A stretch of 64,000 nucleotides of DNA from Tipula vernalis (Eukaryota; Arthropoda; Insecta; Diptera; Tipulidae). The stretch is from the NCBI GenBank assembly GCA_958295665.1, contig OY282560.1, forward strand, positions 48,174,333 through 48,238,332, in the 5' to 3' direction. Positions 1 through 11,603 of this stretch are shown here, piece after piece. A program made the translations under genes and the position numbers. The notes beneath the pieces are model-generated. The model worked only from the letters and a program-made list of their open reading frames with translations. It was not told the DNA's origin and ran no database searches. Every line of letters begins with the position of its first letter. The first letter of the stretch is position 1.

Positions 1-59
1 GTCAACGTCACATTAAGGTCCAGAGAGTCACAAGACTAATATCGAAACTATAGTTATGA

Positions 60-534
60 ACAAATAATACAAATATTACCGGTATGAAGTTGCTCGTACC
101 GGAATTTCATTTTCGTCTTCCAAATAACTACGTACGGCAGAAATCACACTCCGCTTAACCCGCTCGACCGGATTATTTTGGGGATGGTAAAATGCATTAC
201 TGGAGTGTTTGACTCCAAATAATTTGTCAAGGACTGAGATTCGGCCCGGCGTATCGAACGTAACATGACAAATTGGGAAAAATACCTATGACAGCTAAAA
301 AATGCTAGTTACCTCGTTTTGAACGCGGAAAAGTTCCCATATAATCCATGGCGAGCATTTGCCAAGGACGCACAGGAGTCTTCGGGAATTATAGTTTCTG
401 TACTTATCCACCTGACAAGCTTTGCAATTCCTCACGTACACCTTCACTACTTTTGCCATCCGAGGCCAATAATAATTTTCTTTCACCCTTAACAAAGTTT
501 TAGCCAATTCAGAATATAGAACTTCTCTACGCAA
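60..534 (-). pseudogene. gypsy integrase fragment
   Basis: The minus-strand stretch 295-534 carries the integrase zinc-binding region: YYWPRMAKVVKVYVRNCKAC gives the second half of the HHCC domain with its C-x2-C. Nearer the left edge (about 80-220), in another frame, the segment FGVKHSSNAFYHPQNN followed by PVERVKR matches the part of the integrase core around the catalytic glutamate. The core between them is largely missing or frameshifted. The enzyme would have inserted element cDNA into host DNA. It cannot be functional here. Confidence 0.75.
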
Positions 535-599
535 TCCAGACGGGACATATAAACGCTAGACACTCTCATAGCTCAGTTTCCCTTCCTTTACTTGAAAGT

Positions 600-960
600 C
601 GGAATACTTTTCGGTGTGGTTTTCGGCCAGCTTGATTGAGCTTCGCATATGCTAGATCTTTTGTCTCGGCTTGTACATCCGGCAGCGGATCCGGCACCAC
701 ATTTAATTTTCCTTTTCTGTGGACCAACTCAAACCTGTACTGTTGCAGCCTTATTGCCCAATGCCCATCTCGCTAACCGGGAAGCTAGGTCTTTCAGATT
801 TCTCAGCCACAACAGCGAAGCACAATCGGTTAAAACCTGAAATTCCACGCCTTCAATGTAAGGTCTAAACTTTTCAATCGCTAGGACTACTGCCAAACAT
901 TCACTTCCTTACTGTTGCCGGGTACCTACGTTGCGCCGTCGAAAGTGTAAGCTTTGCCCC
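600..960 (-). pseudogene. gypsy RNase H remnant
   Basis: Broken minus-strand frames between the RT and integrase pieces contain DASGVGLGA, the start of a Ty3/gypsy RNase H. Further on, short stretches such as [20 protein letters not shown] follow the usual tether towards the integrase. At least three stops or frameshifts occur. Recognition rests on order and short motifs, so exact limits are approximate. Confidence 0.6.
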
Positions 961-999
961 TAGCCCAACACCTGAAGCGTCAGCTTGAATTTTAAATGG

Positions 1000-1560
1000 T
1001 CGCTTGAAATATGGGTTCGCCAATATTGGGGCTGCCACCAACCTTGACTTTATTATGGTGAATGCCGCCTGTGTTTCTGCCGTCCATTCGAATTTCTTGT
1101 GCTAGCTCTTCTTTAGTAAATCCGTTATTGGTGCCGTCACCATGGAGAAATCCGGTATGAATTGTCGGTACCATTCTGCAAGTCCGATCAATCTTCGTAT
1201 GTCTTTAATCGTTGTCGGAGTCTTGAATGTCATTATTCCACTGATTTTGGCCGGATCCACTCTCAAACCATACTCGCCCAAGATATAGCCCAAGTATTTG
1301 ATTTCCTTTAAGCAAAAGTCAGACTTCTCAAGATTGATCGTTAAATTTGCAGTACATAGTCGCCGAGGTACTTCTGAGATGCGTTGCACAAACCAAATGA
1401 CATACGTCGGTATTGAAACAGTCTTCCAGAGAGTTTTCTCACACCGACAACCGGATGAGCCCAGTCTGTCGGCAACGCCTTTTCTATAACTTCCAGTTTA
1501 AGCATCCTGTCTATTTCTCTATCCATTTTGTCTTGTATATACGGTGATATTGGTCTCTTG
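1000..1560 (-). pseudogene. gypsy reverse transcriptase, catalytic core deleted
   Basis: The minus-strand frame 1341-1526 begins with the finger region EIDRMLKLEVIE and jumps to RRMSFGLCNASQ. The overlapping frame 1102-1389 resumes at ANLTINLEKSDFCLKEIKYL and continues through the thumb and connection (RRLIGLAEWYRQFIPDFS). The palm segment with the YxDD active site, expected between NASQ and ANLTIN, is missing, as is much of the block before FGLCNA. The protein could not polymerise DNA even if the frame were open. Confidence 0.85.
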
Positions 1561-1639
1561 TCTTTGTTGCTGGTGCTTCACCGATGTTTATCCTATGTTG
1601 AATTAAGTCGGTACACCCTAACTTATTAGAGCGATTGTC

Positions 1640-2095
1640 CACTGGTTCCTGGTTGCCCATCTCATTCTCCTCAATAAACAAACACTCCTGTATTCTCGAC
1701 TCATCTATTATGGGTTTTATGTGAAACTCCCAGAAATCTATCCCAAGGATCAAATCTCGGGGAAACGACGGAGCCACCAATGTCGATATTACATTAACCT
1801 GCTCGTTGAAACAAAAGGGAAAATCAACTATGTGCATTATATAGTTTCACGTACCATCTGCCGTTCTAATTGCCGTTTTAACAGGTTGTAACTTGAAACC
1901 CAATTTCCCGATATTAGAGACAACCCCGATTTTATAGCCCAAAATATCTATTTCAATATGTGGCCTCTTATCCCCCTCTAGCGTTATGACCGATTCGATT
2001 AGTGGTGTTAAAAAAAACATTTTCACGAGGACCGTTCCTAATTGACCTACTATTAATAAAAACTTGTTCGGATACACAATTCTAAATTTTGTCAA
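1640..2095 (-). pseudogene. gypsy aspartic protease remnant
   Basis: Two minus-strand frames (1847-2095 and 1511-1837) form a retroviral-type aspartic protease. RPHIEIDILGYKIG marks the N-terminal strand, GFKLQPVKTAIRTADG the flap region, and DLILGIDFWEFHIKPIID the C-terminal part. The catalytic D-S/T-G-A triplet expected after the first strand is absent: the sequence passes from YKIGVVSNIG straight to KLGFKL. The loss of the active site and the frame break between the two pieces show it is dead. Confidence 0.75.
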
Positions 2096-2109
2096 TCTCC
2101 TGCACTTCA

Positions 2110-2285
2110 GTCTGAATGCTAGCGACGGGTGAGCTTAGACTCGTTCGGCCCCCCTCTGACAGTTTTCCGATTTTAATGCCAGATTCACCTCCTTAGGGAT
2201 TTCTTTGAAAGCTGCCTGTTGTTTACCGAGGCATGCATATGCCTCGACATCCGGCCGACCGCAACACCAAGAAAATATTTTTTCT
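2110..2285 (-). pseudogene. gypsy gag C-terminal remnant with zinc-knuckle trace
   Basis: Directly upstream of the protease on the minus strand there is a short segment CCGRPDVEAYAC, which resembles a decayed CCHC zinc knuckle (C-x2-C-x4-H-x4-C). It is followed by FKEIPKEVNLALKSENCQRG. This is the place where a gypsy gag would end. The segment stops where recognisable BEL integrase sequence begins, so the two relics are joined near position 2290. Confidence 0.45.
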
Positions 2286-2299
2286 CTAGGCTGCGCACA

Positions 2300-3152
2300 A
2301 TCAAAATGTTTGTGACCGTATCGTTTGGAAAACTGTTGCGATATGCGTTGAACATTTTGTCATCTCCGATTGTAATTCAATTGCATATCATATGTACATG
2401 TTTCGGGAATTTTGGCGTTAGAATGTTCAATTAAAAAATGCGATGGTGTCAACACGTCTAAATCGTCTGATGATAAAATACACAGCGGTCTGCTGTTTAG
2501 TATCGCTTCAACCTCTACCAACAGGGTGATCATTTCTTCCATAGTAAGAATGCTAGCACCTATGATTCTTTAAAGATGGAATTTCATAGATTTAACTGCG
2601 CTTTCCCACAGACCACTAAAACTAGGGGCACTGGGAGGATTGAAATGCCATGTAATAAAATTTCTGGAAACAAACTGAGAACATTCATTAGATTCTTTCA
2701 TTACTTTGTTAAAGTTTTTCTGAAGAATCTTATTGGCGCAACTAATTCTAGATGAACGGCTTTGACACTGAGGCAAATAAATATACATATACCATATATG
2801 TCTTATACGTCTTTTGCCCACGACCCCTAGTCAAGTGTATTGATAGTGGACCAGCATAGTCGACACCAATTTTTAGAAATGGTCTGATGAATTCGGATCT
2901 TGCTGCTGGTAAATCTGCCATGATTTGAACTTCTGTTTTGGCTCTCATCTTCTTACACACAACACATTTACCAATAATTTGACGAATCATGCGTTTTGCT
3001 CCTATGATCCAATAGTGTTGTCTAAGGTTAGCCAACAACAATGTAGCTCCAGCATGCTTAGAGTTTCGATGAGCTTCTTCAATTATTCGTGATGACGTAA
3101 TGGACTGATGTGGTAGTATCACTGCCACCGACACGTAAAATCCCATATTCAT
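2300..3152 (-). pseudogene. BEL-A integrase, internally deleted
   Basis: Frame 2748-3152 holds the zinc-binding domain (EEAHRNSKHAGATLLLANLR with C-x2-C at KCVVCKK) and the start of the core (KIGVDYAGPLSIHLTRGRGQ, first catalytic Asp). Frame 2570-2821 continues with FNPPSAPSFSGLWESAVKSM, where the catalytic Glu lies. Frame 2360-2542 has AILNSRPLCILSSDDLDVLT. The part with the second catalytic Asp is scrambled. The C-terminal QNVQRISQQF piece ends near 2300 at the gypsy junction. Confidence 0.8.
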
Positions 3153-3295
3153 CGATAAATGGACTTAATGTTGATGATAAGGTAAAACGATTGATTTCGG
3201 AGTTCTTCCGTTGTTGCTTCACTGCTGGTTTGTGGAGATGTCCACGTATCCTTATCGCAGCTTAACCAACACGGTCCTTTCCACCAAAGATTCAA

Positions 3296-4021
3296 TTATT
3301 TTAGTATTTGTGGACTTACACCACGTGAGGCACAATCTGCCGGATTGTCAGCTGAACGAATATATTTCCAGTTGTCACGGGGTAATGATTCAAGGATTTC
3401 TGACGTTCGATTCCTAAATGTGTTCCAACGCTGTGGATGCGAAGATAGCCAGTCAAGTACTAGTTTAGAGTCGGTCCAGGCAACAATTTCATTAAACTGA
3501 AATGAAGAATTTTTTATCACGACCTTTATCAGTTTTGTAAGTAGCACAGCACCACATAATTCTAGACGCGGAATTGATAGCTGTTTGATTGGTGCTACTT
3601 TGGTTTTACTTGTTATGAGATTTACATAGACTGCTCCATGACTTGATGTCAAACGGAAGTAAATTGCCGCTGCATATGCACTTTCGCTTGCATCACAAAA
3701 TCCATGTAGTTCAATATGAGTAGGATTTACGCATCCTATAGACCGATTTATGCTTATGTCTTGGACAAGATGTATGATTTGATAATTTTTTTTCCATCGG
3801 TTTATTTGTTCCTCGTTCAAAGGGTCATCCCATCCTAGGTCAAACATCCAAAGTTGTTGTATGAAGATTTTTACGCGTATTATAACAGGTGCCAACCAGC
3901 GTAACGGGTCAAATATTCTAACTGCGTTGGATAGTACCTTTCGTTTGGTAATGTATGTTGTTTCTTCGATATCCACATAAAAATGGAATGAATCTTGTTG
4001 TGGACTCCAGCGTAGACCCAA
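3296..4021 (-). pseudogene. BEL-A RNase H region (peptidase A17/RNase H type)
   Basis: This is an open minus-strand stretch of 241 codons. It starts at GLRWSPQQDSFHFYVD, has the linker FDPLRWLAPVIIRVKIF and then the BEL RNase H: ELHGFCDASESAYAAAIYF (first acidic residue), IPRLELCGAVLL, AWTDSKLVLDWL (second) and SADNPADCASRG (third). The catalytic residues appear to be kept, which makes this the best preserved part of the relic. It degrades the RNA strand of the RNA-DNA hybrid during reverse transcription. It has no start or stop of its own and is a fragment of the pol polyprotein. Confidence 0.85.
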
Positions 4022-5230
4022 AACCCGCAGGATGTCTGATTTGTCACTGATTTGAGTAGCATCATTGTCTTTTATTCAATCTTTCAACTCATCTGCGTTT
4101 GATACCCATTTATGTAGCAGAAACCCTTTGGCACGTAGAGCTGCATCTATTCCTTCTTTTAATTCTCTCTTCTCTTTTAATGGAGCAGACGATGTTCCGT
4201 AGGTTACGGTACGCAGCTTATAGTGTCAAATTGGTTCGGTTGGATGGTTTCTCCATACTATCCTTTGAAAATTAGTGTCATCATCAATTACCCAGACTTA
4301 TCGATACATCTTTTCGATATCAGCTGCGAAGACAACGGCTCGTTCTCGGAAATGCAACAGAATTTCTGTTAATGATGGTTGTATTGTCAGACCCACGGCC
4401 AGACAATTATTTAAAGACACGTCAGGGTTTTTGATGTGTGGTTTTTGATGATGCACCGAAGACAACTCGAACTTTACTGGTGGTACTGGTACACTCCAAT
4501 ATTTCTGCTCTCTGTTGATGGTAATTCTATCATATGCCCCAATTTAATAAATTCATTTAAGAAGTTCTTATATTCATCGTGTAGCCATGGATCTCTTTGA
4601 AATTTCCGTTCCATGCTCTGTAATCGACGAACTGCGATGCGTAATGATTCTCCTAAGATATTTGTGTTTTGCTTGAACGGCAATTTTACTATAAATCGCC
4701 CATCTTCTGCGTTCGATAAATTCTCTCGAAAATGGTTTTCGCAAAATTGCTCTTCCTCAGTCAATTTGGATTTAGCTACAACTTCTTCAACCTCCCAAAA
4801 TCTGCGTAAAATTTGATCGATATCAAAACCAGATAGGTTTGTTGTAAATCCACTTATAACGTTGTTCTCATTTGAATCATTGTTAACAAGATTTCCTGCT
4901 GCAACCCAAACCAAAATCGTAAGTTGAAGGAGACCATCGTTTAATATGTTGAAGAAGTGGTCGACGCCAATTAGAATATCGATCTCCTAGAATTACTTAA
5001 TGATGGGTCTGCTAAGGGTAATGTATACTCCAAGCATCTAAATTCTCGATGCACCTGTTATAACTCGACTGACTTCGTACAGTAATTCTTCCATTCTTAC
5101 GACGTATGCCCAACAGAGTTCCAGAAAAACTCACCACTTTTGGAATGGCAGTTGGTAGTATAGATTGGACAGTTGGCGCCTGGCCGTAACTTGTCAAAAC
5201 TGTGTTTGGTTTTGGTAAGGCTCCAACAGG
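4022..5230 (-). pseudogene. BEL-A protease and reverse transcriptase, YVDD region deleted
   Basis: LPTAIPKVVSFSG and DILIGVDHFFNIL mark the two ends of the BEL protease (DUF1758 type). The DSG active-site triplet between them is not found. RT begins with FCENHFRENLSNAEDGRFIV and LGHMIELP (4474-4914), continues in other frames with AVVFAADIEKMYR and TYGTSSAP, and then jumps to LKEKRELKEGIDAAL. About 40 residues holding the YVDD catalytic motif are missing at that jump, near 4185. Several stops also interrupt the frame. Confidence 0.8.
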
Positions 5231-6298
5231 GGTTTTTTGATCTTGCATACTTATTTTGTTTGTGGCATCGATTTGATCTTGATAAACATCTGAAGACAAA
5301 AGGTCTTTCGCCCAAACAGTTGAAGCGTCGGAGTGATCTGATGAATGACACATCGGACAATTTGGCCTATCGGTGACAACATGACCTTTGATTGGTAACT
5401 TTGGTTACATGCGGTTGTTTGACTGAACTGTGACTGGACGCTAAGGCATCGCTTCTTCGCAACAAGAACTCAAATAACTCTTGAGTCGTAGGTACCTGAT
5501 TTTCTGCCGTGAATGTTGCCCATTGATTTCTTGACTCATTATCTAACTTCGTTAATAAAATATAAATAAGCCACGGATCTCTAGTTTCTCCATCTGGCCC
5601 CATTGCCTTTAATCCTCTAAGCACTTCATCCGATGTATCGAGTAACTGCTTTACATTGGAGTGATTTACTACTAATGGCTGGTTGATCTATAAATGATTT
5701 AATGAGTGCATTAATTTGTATTTTCCGTATCATATCGTAGTCGCAGTTTTTGCCAAGCTCCAATGTAGTTGCATTCGGTAATGCTGAAGTGGCGTAGCAA
5801 ACTAGCAGCTTCACCACGGAGAAGCCCTTTCAGATACTGAAATTTCTGAACGGGCGTAATAGCGTTTGAATCGTGGATTGTAGAAGCATAGAAATCCTGA
5901 AACGATTGCCACTCAATGTTCTCACCCCCAAATGGCGGTATATTTAATTTGGGTAGTCTGACTGCGACTCCAGCGTGTGTAGCGTTAACGGTATTGTTCA
6001 TGCTAGAATTCAGATTACCACTATCGATTCCAAGTTTTCGAATCATTTTATTAATTTGTGTAACTACCTTATAATAATTCGCCTCGTACTCCATATCTGG
6101 TTCATAAGTATCATCGTCAGCAAGGATGTTATTTTTTAGTTCCGTAAATTGGTTCATTAGCGTCTCTACTCGAAATAATTTCGCTTTGCATTCTTCTAAT
6201 AGTAGATCACTTGGTTGAATTTTAAACGAGTTCAACACAAACGTTAACTTGACTTTGTTGGCAGCCTTTTGCCGTTTTAATGCACTTATATCACTCAT
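5230..6298 (-). pseudogene. BEL-A gag
   Basis: It starts at ATG 6298 (MSDISALKRQKAANKVKLTF). A coiled, charged N-terminus of about 110 residues is followed by the insect BEL gag domain (DUF1759 type), seen as LPKLNIPPFGGENIEWQSFQ and LRGEAASLLRHFSITECNYI. The frame shifts near 5711, and the next open stretch (5367-5624) continues with DPWLIYILLTKLDNESRNQW. A decayed cysteine cluster, CPMCHSSDH, follows at about 5340. Gag would form the particle around element RNA. At least two frameshifts inactivate it. Confidence 0.85.
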
Positions 6299-6656
6299 AA
6301 TAGTGAATCTTTACACCGAATTTAATTTATAGTACAAGCACAAATTTACTGCACAAACCCTATTATCTTGTTTAAGTTGATATAGATAACCACGTGGACT
6401 ATCAAAATGGCGATTTTATCGTGACTAACTTAAAGGACACAGTTAGCAATTCACAGGCGAGAGCTCTGAATAATTTTTAATTGATACGTTTAAACTCGAC
6501 CACGGCAAGTAATTAAGCGAATAGCGATTTGAACTAAGTAATATAAGTTGACTACTGATCTGGTCAAGAAGCATGAATTGCAATCTTGAAATATTCCTGA
6601 ATTTGCTGAATTCCAATAATTGATGTGGTGAAATCAGTTGATGATGGTGCCAAATA

Positions 6657-6673
6657 TCTGGCTCGAAGGACCA
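6657..6673 (-). promoter_or_regulatory. BEL-A tRNA primer binding site
   Basis: On the minus strand the 17 bases TGGTCCTTCGAGCCAGA begin with the TGG that pairs with a tRNA CCA end. The same TGGTCCTTCGAGCC core sits exactly next to the LTR of the intact BEL element (62112-62126). That supports both the call and the placing of the lost LTR just beyond 6676. Confidence 0.75.
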
Positions 6674-6676
6674 AAA

Positions 6677-9062
6677 TGTCTGATGATAATTTTTATAAAG
6701 GTGAACAATTGTGAACTTCGTTGGTTTTGTTATTTTATTTAATTTGTGACTGATATATAAAGGTGTTGTCGCTTCAATTGTTCAGGAAATCTGTGAGGGA
6801 CATTCCCCTTGCACCGCTGAATGTGAGCTTCCACTTATGTATGAACACCATTTTGGGAGACGCCAAGAAGCTGCTGTGTTTACTGAACATTAGCCTGACC
6901 GGGATTCGGAGGATCATTTCTGACCATCATAGCTGCTCTTCCCTTCTGTATCATTACCTTTCGTCGTTCTACCTATTTTAGCACTGTTCTGTAGTTCACT
7001 GGGTCCTGAAACTGGTTGATCAAAACCTGTCGCCTTCTTAACCTGCCCACTGCTCTCGTATTGTGACGAAGCCGTTTCGGGATCCTTAATTGTTCTTATA
7101 ATGCGGTGTACCATATGACCAATAGTACTTACTCGTATCATTATATCGCAGGACACTGACGTGATCTTGGGAGTACAGCAAGTTTTCAACGTAATGCGAG
7201 CGGAAAGAATACGACACTAAGACAAGGTAAAAGCTATTAAGACCATATTTGGATGGATGTTAGGTCGTTAAATAGAGTTGACAGAATTACCACCAACACA
7301 GTGACGGGCTCGATACAGAAAGCATTGAAACCATTTTGGGAAATCGAGAACATTCCATCAGCACAATATTAACGAACAAAGATGCAGAATGTGAGCGTAT
7401 GTTCAAAGAAACAACACTTGTATAAACCGGATGAGATCGCTCGACAAGCCAAACGTAAATTATTTACTAAACCATTGAATTTCAAAGGCAAAGAGTACTA
7501 CGATGGAACTCAGGGTAGTGTTTTCCCGTCCACTAGTTTCGAAATTTTTGGAGAAGGTGCCACGTCGGATACTATACATCACTGCAGTTTCATTTTGTGA
7601 ACAATTAAAACCAAAGTAAATCAGTAACGTTGCGGAATTTTAAGTAGATTTTATTGGAGTTCACGAAAAATTGCTACGAAAGGAAAGCTCTAATTACCGA
7701 ACAGCATTTGCCCACACTCAGGAATTGTGAAGAACTTTCGTAGTTGGTCGAAATTAAAACCACTCAATCGTAAGGCTGGAGTGTCGCCCAAGCTAAATTT
7801 GTGAATAAAAAATCGTTATTGATCTTTGTAAATTAATAAAGTAAAATTTACGATTTATACTACGTGTCTAATTACCAGTACTCTGAAATCGGAAATGCAT
7901 TTACTTTACATTTGTAATTCTTCACATTTAGAATTATCTGATTCCATCCGTTGCCTTTTAAAGACTGGTTACAAGAAACGTAAGGCAATGTACAGTGCTT
8001 CGATCAGCCCATCTTTGATCCCATTTCTCTGAACCTGTGCCAAGGTCTTTGATTTATTGCACGAATATTTGATCGTTATGGTGGAGAAAAATTTCGTTAT
8101 TTTTGGTTCAACCGCATATATGAATTGAAGTTTTGGTTCCACGAGAAATTCCATGAATCAGGAAAACCCCTTATGTTATTGCTCGCTATTTCTCGATTTG
8201 ATTTCGATCAATAAATAAATTTGCTGTATGTTTTGGGGTCAAGGTTGTAATATGATAGACATACGCCTGTTATGTTATGCATATTTACAATATCTAATCC
8301 GTCAGCAAACTGTCAAGAGACACTTTATTTATTCGCAGTTGATCAAATTTGTATGCAATACATACGACAATACTAATATTGATTCCGATTAGGTAACTGA
8401 CCTGGAACACATACAATTTCATTTGAATTCAATCAACATGTTCACATCAATAGCAGAAAAAATACTTTTTGTATAAATTAAACTCATTATGTCACAAAAT
8501 TGAAATGAATACATGATATGCGCGAAACGGTAATTGATCGATTGATTAGAAAAATTGGTTTTTGTTATTCTCCACACTCTATTCAAATATGGGAGTAGAT
8601 ACAGTACAGGCGAATACAACATTATTACATGTTGTAATTGTTTGATATGAATGGACTAGACTATAGACGCAAGGTGGATCTGATAAATACAACAACTACT
8701 ATTACAAATAGCAATATGGTTTAATGATTGAATTTTAATGTATAAAATGTTGTGAAACTTTTGGAACGTGTCAAATTCTTAAATACTATACATAACTTTT
8801 TAAATGGTCATTTGTAAGCCTTGTCTTTTTCCTTGTAACTTTAGAAGCTGTAACGAAGGTCCAACACAAATTGCTTCTGAAAATAATTAATTCATCCACC
8901 AAAATTTTTAAGCCGTTATGCCCCTTGGAAATTGCACTACATTAAATATCCAGAAAATTTGTTATTCTATGAGTAGATTATTCTAATAGCGCCGCTTAAA
9001 TTTATACTAACAAAAATCCTAGTCTTGGATAATACGTTTAATGATACCAACTCCTGTTAGAA
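6677..9062. other. Interval with no assignable gene
   Basis: The first few hundred bases should be the BEL-A 5' LTR (starting TGTCTGATG), but with no partner copy its outer edge cannot be set. Short open frames at 6914-7189 (minus) and 7382-7600 (plus) match nothing I recognise. The rest, to 9062, is AT-rich with no clear signal. Confidence 0.4.
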
Positions 9063-9884
9063 GTGGCGACAAGAAATAATCGGCCTTACTACCTTTTTCG
9101 TAACTCTTATGAAAAGTTTAAAAGTATAAAAATTAATCGGATGGTAATATGGAATATGCAAAACGCAAAGGCTGTTGAACATGAAATTAGACAAATTGCA
9201 GTTTATGAAAACATTGACCTAATATTTATGCAAGAACCTTACACGGGAAAAGGAAAAATTGGTGGCCTAGCAACACAAACGCGTGTTGTGACTGGAAACA
9301 ATTATACTGTAAAAGCAGCCATTGCAATAATAAATAATAATATAGAAATTCTCAAGATCATGCAATCCTGTGACCACATTGTGTATGTGTAGAGGTGAGA
9401 TCAGGACTATAGTTTGTTATCATCTGGTCAGGTCATATATTTTCAATCTTCTAATGAACCATGATAATATGATGAATGGCAAAAACCATCCAATTATTAA
9501 AACTGGCGGCTTCAATGCTAAATCAAAACTATGGCATAATAGAGAAACAAATGACAGAGGAACTCTTGTTGAAGAGTTCATAGCTAGAAGGGGCCTTTTC
9601 GTTATTAACGAAGAGGGCTAGCCAACTACATAACGTCATAATGCGGAATCAAATTTGACCTAACTTTAATGACAAATGGTCATTTGAGAAGAATATCAAA
9701 TTGGTCAGTGAAAGAAAATTGGACTACCAGTGATCACAAGGTTGCTCGGTATGCGCTTAAAGACGCAAACTGGGAGAAATTCAGGAATCTATTGGGCACT
9801 AACTGGCAAGGATTGAAAAGAAGAGTTGAACGTGAGATAATAAGCTCCCTCATATACGTGTATGTAATGCAAGTATTCCATTGA
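9063..9884 (+). pseudogene. Non-LTR retrotransposon endonuclease fragment
   Basis: Three successive plus-strand frames make one endonuclease/exonuclease/phosphatase (APE-type) domain. MVIWNMQNAKAVEHEI and NIDLIFMQEPYTG carry the N-terminal Asn and Glu of the active site. GGFNAKSKLWHN is the DFN-A-x3-W block with its Asp changed to Gly. TSDHKVARYA is the terminal SDH motif. The QEPY and FNAKS..W signature suggests an R1/LOA-like clade. The reading frame breaks near 9390 and 9620. Sequence stops being recognisable after 9884, so no reverse transcriptase follows. The enzyme would nick target DNA. Confidence 0.75.
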
Positions 9885-9914
9885 AATGATCACGAAAGAG
9901 AAATTTGCCTTAAT

Positions 9915-10056
9915 ACGGGTGTACTACGAAATCCCGATTTTTAAAATCACTAATTTAAAATCCCAAATTCAAACTCCCGTTTTCCAAAATCCCGGTTTAA
10001 AAAATTCTGGTGAACGAAAATTTTAATTTTAAAACGGGATTTCATAGTACACCCGT
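9915..10056. repeat. Short hairpin (MITE-like) inverted repeat
   Basis: A 22 bp arm starting ACGGGTGTACTACGAAATCC at 9915-9936 is the reverse complement of 10035-10056 with one mismatch. The unit is 142 bp long and AT-rich, with further CCCG/CGGG half-repeats inside. It codes for nothing. It looks like a non-autonomous DNA element; no target duplication is obvious. Confidence 0.6.
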
Positions 10057-11490
10057 AAAATAAAAATCAGGATTTTCTGAAAACCGGGAATTCGTTACAT
10101 ACCTCTCGGTAACGAATGGCAGACAAAAACTGTAACTCAAGAATCTTTTTCTAAAACCAATAAGTCACGTGTAGCCAGTTCAATTCATTCAGAAGACTGT
10201 TATGCAATTGGTTATAGTCGTTGACTTTGAAATCAATAGCACCTTGTCTTTTTTTGTAAAAGTAAATCATTATTTACAGATAGAGCAAACCAAGCAAAAG
10301 TCGAAAATTGTGACCTATTTGGAGAATGCAGAAATTCAAATGCGGGAAATCCGTATGCAAAAATTTGACATAAATATTGGCACTGCCAAATTTAATTGAA
10401 CGGATGTGCATCTCTGTTGTGAATTAGCCCATGCTCGAAACAGAAGCAAGAATGTTCACAGCTCAAACGCTCAGAAATCCATCAAATCACGTGCTGGAAT
10501 TTCAGAATCACTAGTTTATTTTACGATGTCTCTAAAGATCAGAAGAAGCGAACTGTTGAGTACGCGAACGCTGTATAAACAATTGAACTACTCCTACATG
10601 TACATTTAAATCAGTTAGCAATAAGCGATCGGCAGCATAACATCGATCATCAATACTTACACAAAAAAAATTATGATTGATTGATTTTGAATGCACGACC
10701 AAGTATTTTGCAAGATCTCCTGGTAATTCTAAGAATTTTTGCCGCCGGGCCCGTTCACCCTTTTTTTATATTTATTTGGAAGGATTGGATGGGATTGTTA
10801 GTATAAGATTGAGATCTACCCGGTTATAAACACCTTGACGGTCAATTGTTAGTAGTTACATTTTTCTAAAAACTGCTTTCAGTCCTTGGCATCCTAAAGT
10901 AAATAATAATTAGTTATCAATTACCCCTCATATGATCCTGCTTCCTCTGGTGAATTAATCTTTAAGTCCTACAAAACCTTAATGTTAATATTATAGCCGT
11001 CATTTCCAGGCTCGCACCGGGGATAAAAACCTACGGTGTAAATTAATGAAGCATCCTTCCTTCAAACTGGAAAATACATTAAAGATATTTAATTAAATCT
11101 GGAACAGTCTGTAGGATTACAAATTTATTAATCCAATTCCCAACCCCCACACCGTAAGTGAATGGCGACGCAAAAATGTTCTAAAACCTCTTTAAATGTT
11201 AATTATTAATAATTATTTCCCTGCAATTGTACTTCTTATTTAAAAAGCGAGGGTTTTGCAGAGACTCACTTTGTAACCTTGGCGAGAAATTTGGTTGGCG
11301 CCTTTGTTCAAATACACTCATTCTAAAATTAATTAAAATAACGAGACTAATCCATTCAAACTATTTTTTCCATTTTGTATTTCTATTTCACTTTTCCTTG
11401 TTTTTCCCCCTTGTTCGTGTCTGTATTCGTTTTCATAACCTAAAATACCTTCAACATTTGTGTACGCAGTAATTTCCTCATCAAAGGCAA
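10057..11490. other. Interval with no assignable gene
   Basis: Two short plus-strand open stretches (10202-10399 and 10406-10609) have no recognisable domain. The remainder is AT-rich. A 17 bp sequence, CAATACTTACACAAAAA, at 10651-10667 recurs at 13462-13478, beyond the next non-LTR relic. Confidence 0.35.
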
Positions 11491-11496
11491 TAAATT

Positions 11497-11546
11497 TGTG
11501 GCTCAGTTGTTAGAGCACTAAATGAAAATAAGTTGAAATTCCAACA
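11497..11546 (+). repeat. tRNA-like remnant (degenerate A and B boxes)
   Basis: TGGCTCAGTTGTTAGAGC at 11499-11516 closely resembles the D-arm/A box of a tRNA (TRGCNNAGY-GG). GTTGAAATTCC at 11532-11542 is a decayed B box (GGTTCGAATCC), at roughly the spacing seen in tRNAs. No acceptor stem or anticodon arm can be built. It is more likely the head of a SINE or a tRNA pseudogene than a working tRNA. Confidence 0.35.
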
Positions 11547-11603
11547 AGTTTGTTGGTACACTTAAATTCACTTCGGTTAATTTCAAATTTACATGTCCAC
11601 TAA

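Larger units (their letters stand above)
60..2285 (-). mobile_element. Ty3/gypsy retrotransposon relic
   Basis: Read on the minus strand, the order is gag tail, protease, reverse transcriptase, RNase H, integrase, which is the Ty3/gypsy order. Every domain is recognisable but shifted in frame or internally deleted, so this is a dead copy. No LTR is visible. The integrase end runs towards the left window edge, and the gag end abuts the BEL relic at about 2290, so one end is cut by that junction. Individual domains are listed separately. Confidence 0.85.
2290..6676 (-). mobile_element. BEL/Pao retrotransposon relic (BEL-A)
   Basis: Minus-strand order is primer site (6657-6673), leader, gag, protease, RT, RNase H, integrase, as in BEL/Pao elements. 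A 5' LTR should begin at 6677, where the plus strand reads TGTCTGATG. I do not find a matching LTR at the left end, where the integrase C-terminus runs into the gypsy relic at about 2290. The 3' LTR and everything after the integrase is therefore lost. Many frameshifts are present. Confidence 0.85.
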
